Below, in pieces: positions 22,101-23,080 of a DNA stretch of 23,080 nt. The DNA is taken from the NCBI GenBank assembly GCA_004357415.1, contig SMVY01000028.1:1-23080 (forward strand), given 5' to 3'. The DNA comes from Gemmatimonadota bacterium (GTDB lineage Bacteria > Gemmatimonadota > Gemmatimonadetes > Gemmatimonadales > GWC2-71-9). The notes under the pieces were generated by a model. It did not search any database, was not told the DNA's origin, and saw only the letters and a list, made by a program, of their open reading frames with translations. A program made the translations under genes and the position numbers. The first letter of the stretch is position 1, and every line of letters starts with the position of its first letter.

Positions 22101-23080
22101 TGGTGACGACGGTCGCGGTGGCGGCCATCATCCCCACCGAACCGGAAAACGGCCCCACCAGCGGTCGAAAGAAGGTAGCCGGGGAAAACAGCTCCCCCAA
22201 CCCAAAAGCCTCACCCACCGGCGCCCTGAGGAGGACGAAGAGTTGGGCCAGGATCAGGGCATAGCGCCCCCCCGGTGTCGGCAGCACCACCAAGCCGGCC
22301 AGGAACACCAGCAACAACAGCCAGACCACGGCGGTTCTGCCTTGCCCCAGCAGCCACTCCTTGGCGGCCCCCTGTTCCTGCGGTACCGGTTTGACGCTGA
22401 ACAGAATCCGGGGGCCGGCGGTGGTGGGTTCGGTATAGTGGTAGACGTCCGGGTCGTCGTCAGGCGCCTGTCCCGGAGGATATACTTCCAGGCCTACCCG
22501 TGAATCGGCGCTGAATACGGCGGCCAGGCTTCGCTCCGGCTCGGCGGTGACCTGGTCGGCCGCCACCACGACGCTGGCCAGAATGATCCGGCCATCCTCC
22601 GAGTGGCGCCGCATCTCCAAGAGGAGATAGTATTTGTTCCAGCGGACGGAGATCGAATCGCCGAGGGGCGCCGGGGCCAGACGATGGCGCCCGGCCCAGG
22701 CCCAGGGAGACCCGTCGGGGCGGAAGATGGAGACGGCGTACTCGGGCCCGTGGGTGGGAAGGGCCTCGGCCAACTGGGCGAACGCGGCCGCCTGCCCCAG
22801 GGGAGCGGCGGCGGATCCGGCAAGGGTGAGCCGGTCGACCTCGTCGTACGCGTCACGCAGGTAGCCGCCCAGCCGGTGCGAAGCCCGCACCAGGCTCTGC
22901 TCGCGAACGGATTCCCAGCGGGACTCCACGGCGGCCAGGCGCCACTGGGCCAAGCCCATGGCGACCACCAGGCCCGAGGCGGATAGCAGCAGCACCCGGC
23001 GGCTCCAGGCCCCGCCCCGCGACGGCCAGTAGCGCCACCACAGGGCCGCAACGACCGCCCCTACGGCGACGAGCCACAGA
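19153..23080 (-). CDS. NtrY-like multi-TM sensor histidine kinase (5' end outside window)
   Basis: The frame is open to the window edge with a hydrophobic stretch there, so the N-terminus is probably missing. Residues below count from GTG 22995 (1280 residues). There are at least 12 TM segments (about 1-19, 221-240, 245-260, 287-305, 312-328, 345-371, 386-404, 410-427, 431-450, 665-690, 709-731, 869-897). They enclose three likely extracytoplasmic regions (20-220, 452-664, 732-868). The cytoplasmic part is HAMP (898-950), PAS (955-1060), HisKA with phospho-acceptor H1077 in AHEIKNPLTPMRLG, and HATPase with NLLENSRQAG, DDGCGM and GAGLGLAI. The HAMP-PAS-HisKA order and H-box resemble NtrY. The last few codons and stop lie in repeat C. 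Confidence 0.92.
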   Translation of the reverse strand, partial: LWLVAVGAVVAALWWRYWPSRGGAWSRRVLLLSASGLVVAMGLAQWRLAAVESRWESVREQSLVRASHRLGGYLRDAYDEVDRLTLAGSAAAPLGQAAAFAQLAEALPTHGPEYAVSIFRPDGSPWAWAGRHRLAPAPLGDSISVRWNKYYLLLEMRRHSEDGRIILASVVVAADQVTAEPERSLAAVFSADSRVGLEVYPPGQAPDDDPDVYHYTEPTTAGPRILFSVKPVPQEQGAAKEWLLGQGRTAVVWLLLLVFLAGLVVLPTPGGRYALILAQLFVLLRAPVGEAFGLGELFSPATFFRPLVGPFSGSVGMMAATATVVTIIGIALWRRRLPRTWIGLLIGVAALIAAPDLYRELGRGITPPREGVSLTLWLTWQFMMVVAASGLLFIAAAMFRGPKDIEGSGWKIRLTLGVVLVLVATVVGTFLWDMGWPPLYIVLWIPPLFLVVMPAPRRATAIAIAVLAGSAAALATWGAVLEGAVNVARRDVLQLGADPDPLTVASLERFADRLAEQSEPASAAELYARWRASDLGIDGYPARLAVWSPEGEVLADLPLDSLSLTTDQVRDAVLRLPPDSARRVDILPLVPGIHYLLLTRTASGAVVSVAVGPPTRLIAKTQLGKALLPDAASPPLYHIAISPPVPNRDPAQLRPLRWKRDRWQVVGEVDLAFGDSVREVRVDVDLRGPVPVFVRGVLIILLNILVVTLLWLVAEWLDGERPSIPDWRRLGRSFRVRLAGALALFFILPAVGFATWSFVRLTDEVRNGRDLLTGHLLQDAVAVSAGGTDLRGDWGSGHLEALSSRIGAEFWVYGGGRLGAVSAAILRDLGLARPLVPPRAFVSMALGPATISLVSDDIAGRQQRVGYRVAMAGPQERIVILATRQLGYQTGLEQRLVDLAFLLLLATLGGLAAALVAARWVAGALSLPVADLRRLAIAIGKGLPLPQPQRVPPLEFEPVFGAFERMEEDIRSSRADLEAARQRTATVLATVATGVVGIDGAGRVLIANRRAAEFLGVALEQGDDFATTLAPEWGEVLTLVQPLLAQPDAEDRTAEINVRHRRYSVHCASLGTGIGGAVIAVTDVTDLAQAERVLAWGEMARQVAHEIKNPLTPMRLGVQHMQRVHRDRPEALGEVVADTGDRILAEIDRLDRIARAFSRFASPEDTGAPLVEVDLAEAAAEVVHLYGLTEDGATVELRSELPATGSARRDEVKEVLVNLLENSRQAGAGHIVVSVAPGHLSVSDDGCGMPDHLRARIFEPRFSTTSSGAGLGLAIVKRQVESWGGTIAVESVEGEGTKVTIRLSSGGG

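Noticed and set aside
20398..22503. 701-codon open frame on the plus strand opposite the sensor kinase
   Set aside because: It is low-complexity, rich in Gln, Arg, Gly and Pro, with no domain pattern, and is fully antisense to a kinase with clear motifs; such shadows are common in GC-rich DNA.

Overview
The window is GC-rich, densely coded bacterial chromosome. The most likely source is a Gemmatimonadota-type bacterium. This is inferred from a short primary-type sigma factor without region 1.1, many predicted envelope proteins, a very large NtrY-like kinase and the high GC; no rRNA or other taxonomic marker is present. I see no tRNA, rRNA, CRISPR array, transposase or phage gene.

Layout. (1) 1-4012, plus strand: a Crp/Fnr regulator with a visible sigma70-type promoter, a metallo-beta-lactamase-fold hydrolase, a small exported TPR-like protein and a large GAF/HD-GYP c-di-GMP phosphodiesterase. 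(2) 9953-4129, minus strand: a primary-type sigma factor, then yajQ, a SpoIID-like lipoprotein, an outer-membrane-type protein, a Gfo/Idh/MocA oxidoreductase and a DUF4105/Lnb-like membrane protein. From yajQ on, genes abut, overlap by 4 nt or lie 9 nt apart, so this looks like one envelope-oriented operon. (3) 14034-10238, minus strand: larE, thpR, a one-TM protein, an NtrC-family sigma54 response regulator and a three-TM protein, all overlapping by 1-13 nt. (4) 14150-15664, plus strand: arfB, a lipoprotein with an HExxH motif and a DUF4031-like protein. (5) 15636-19167: an accessory-looking stretch with vapBC, comM and a class III sirtuin, carrying dispersed repeats. (6) 19153 to the right edge, minus strand: an NtrY-like sensor kinase cut by the window end.

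The most unusual content is in region 5. A 43-nt element of two perfectly conserved hairpin stems with variable tetraloops occurs three times (16470, 18201, 19078), each time followed by a short GC-rich tandem array. Two longer copies bracket the sirtuin gene. The right-hand copy supplies the C-terminal codons and stop of the sirtuin and also the last codons and stop of the convergent kinase. vapBC lies between two 12-bp direct repeats and has a 23-bp perfect palindrome over its -10 element, the expected layout for toxin-antitoxin autorepression.

How the genes fit together. The response regulator (10672-12042) and the kinase (19153 onward) are both NtrX/NtrY-like and could be a split two-component pair controlling sigma54 promoters. 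The Crp regulator and HD-GYP protein suggest nucleotide-based signalling. SpoIID-like, barrel-like, oxidoreductase and Lnb-like proteins form an envelope module behind the sigma factor. No non-coding gap exceeds 300 nt; the longest (9954-10237) is described below.
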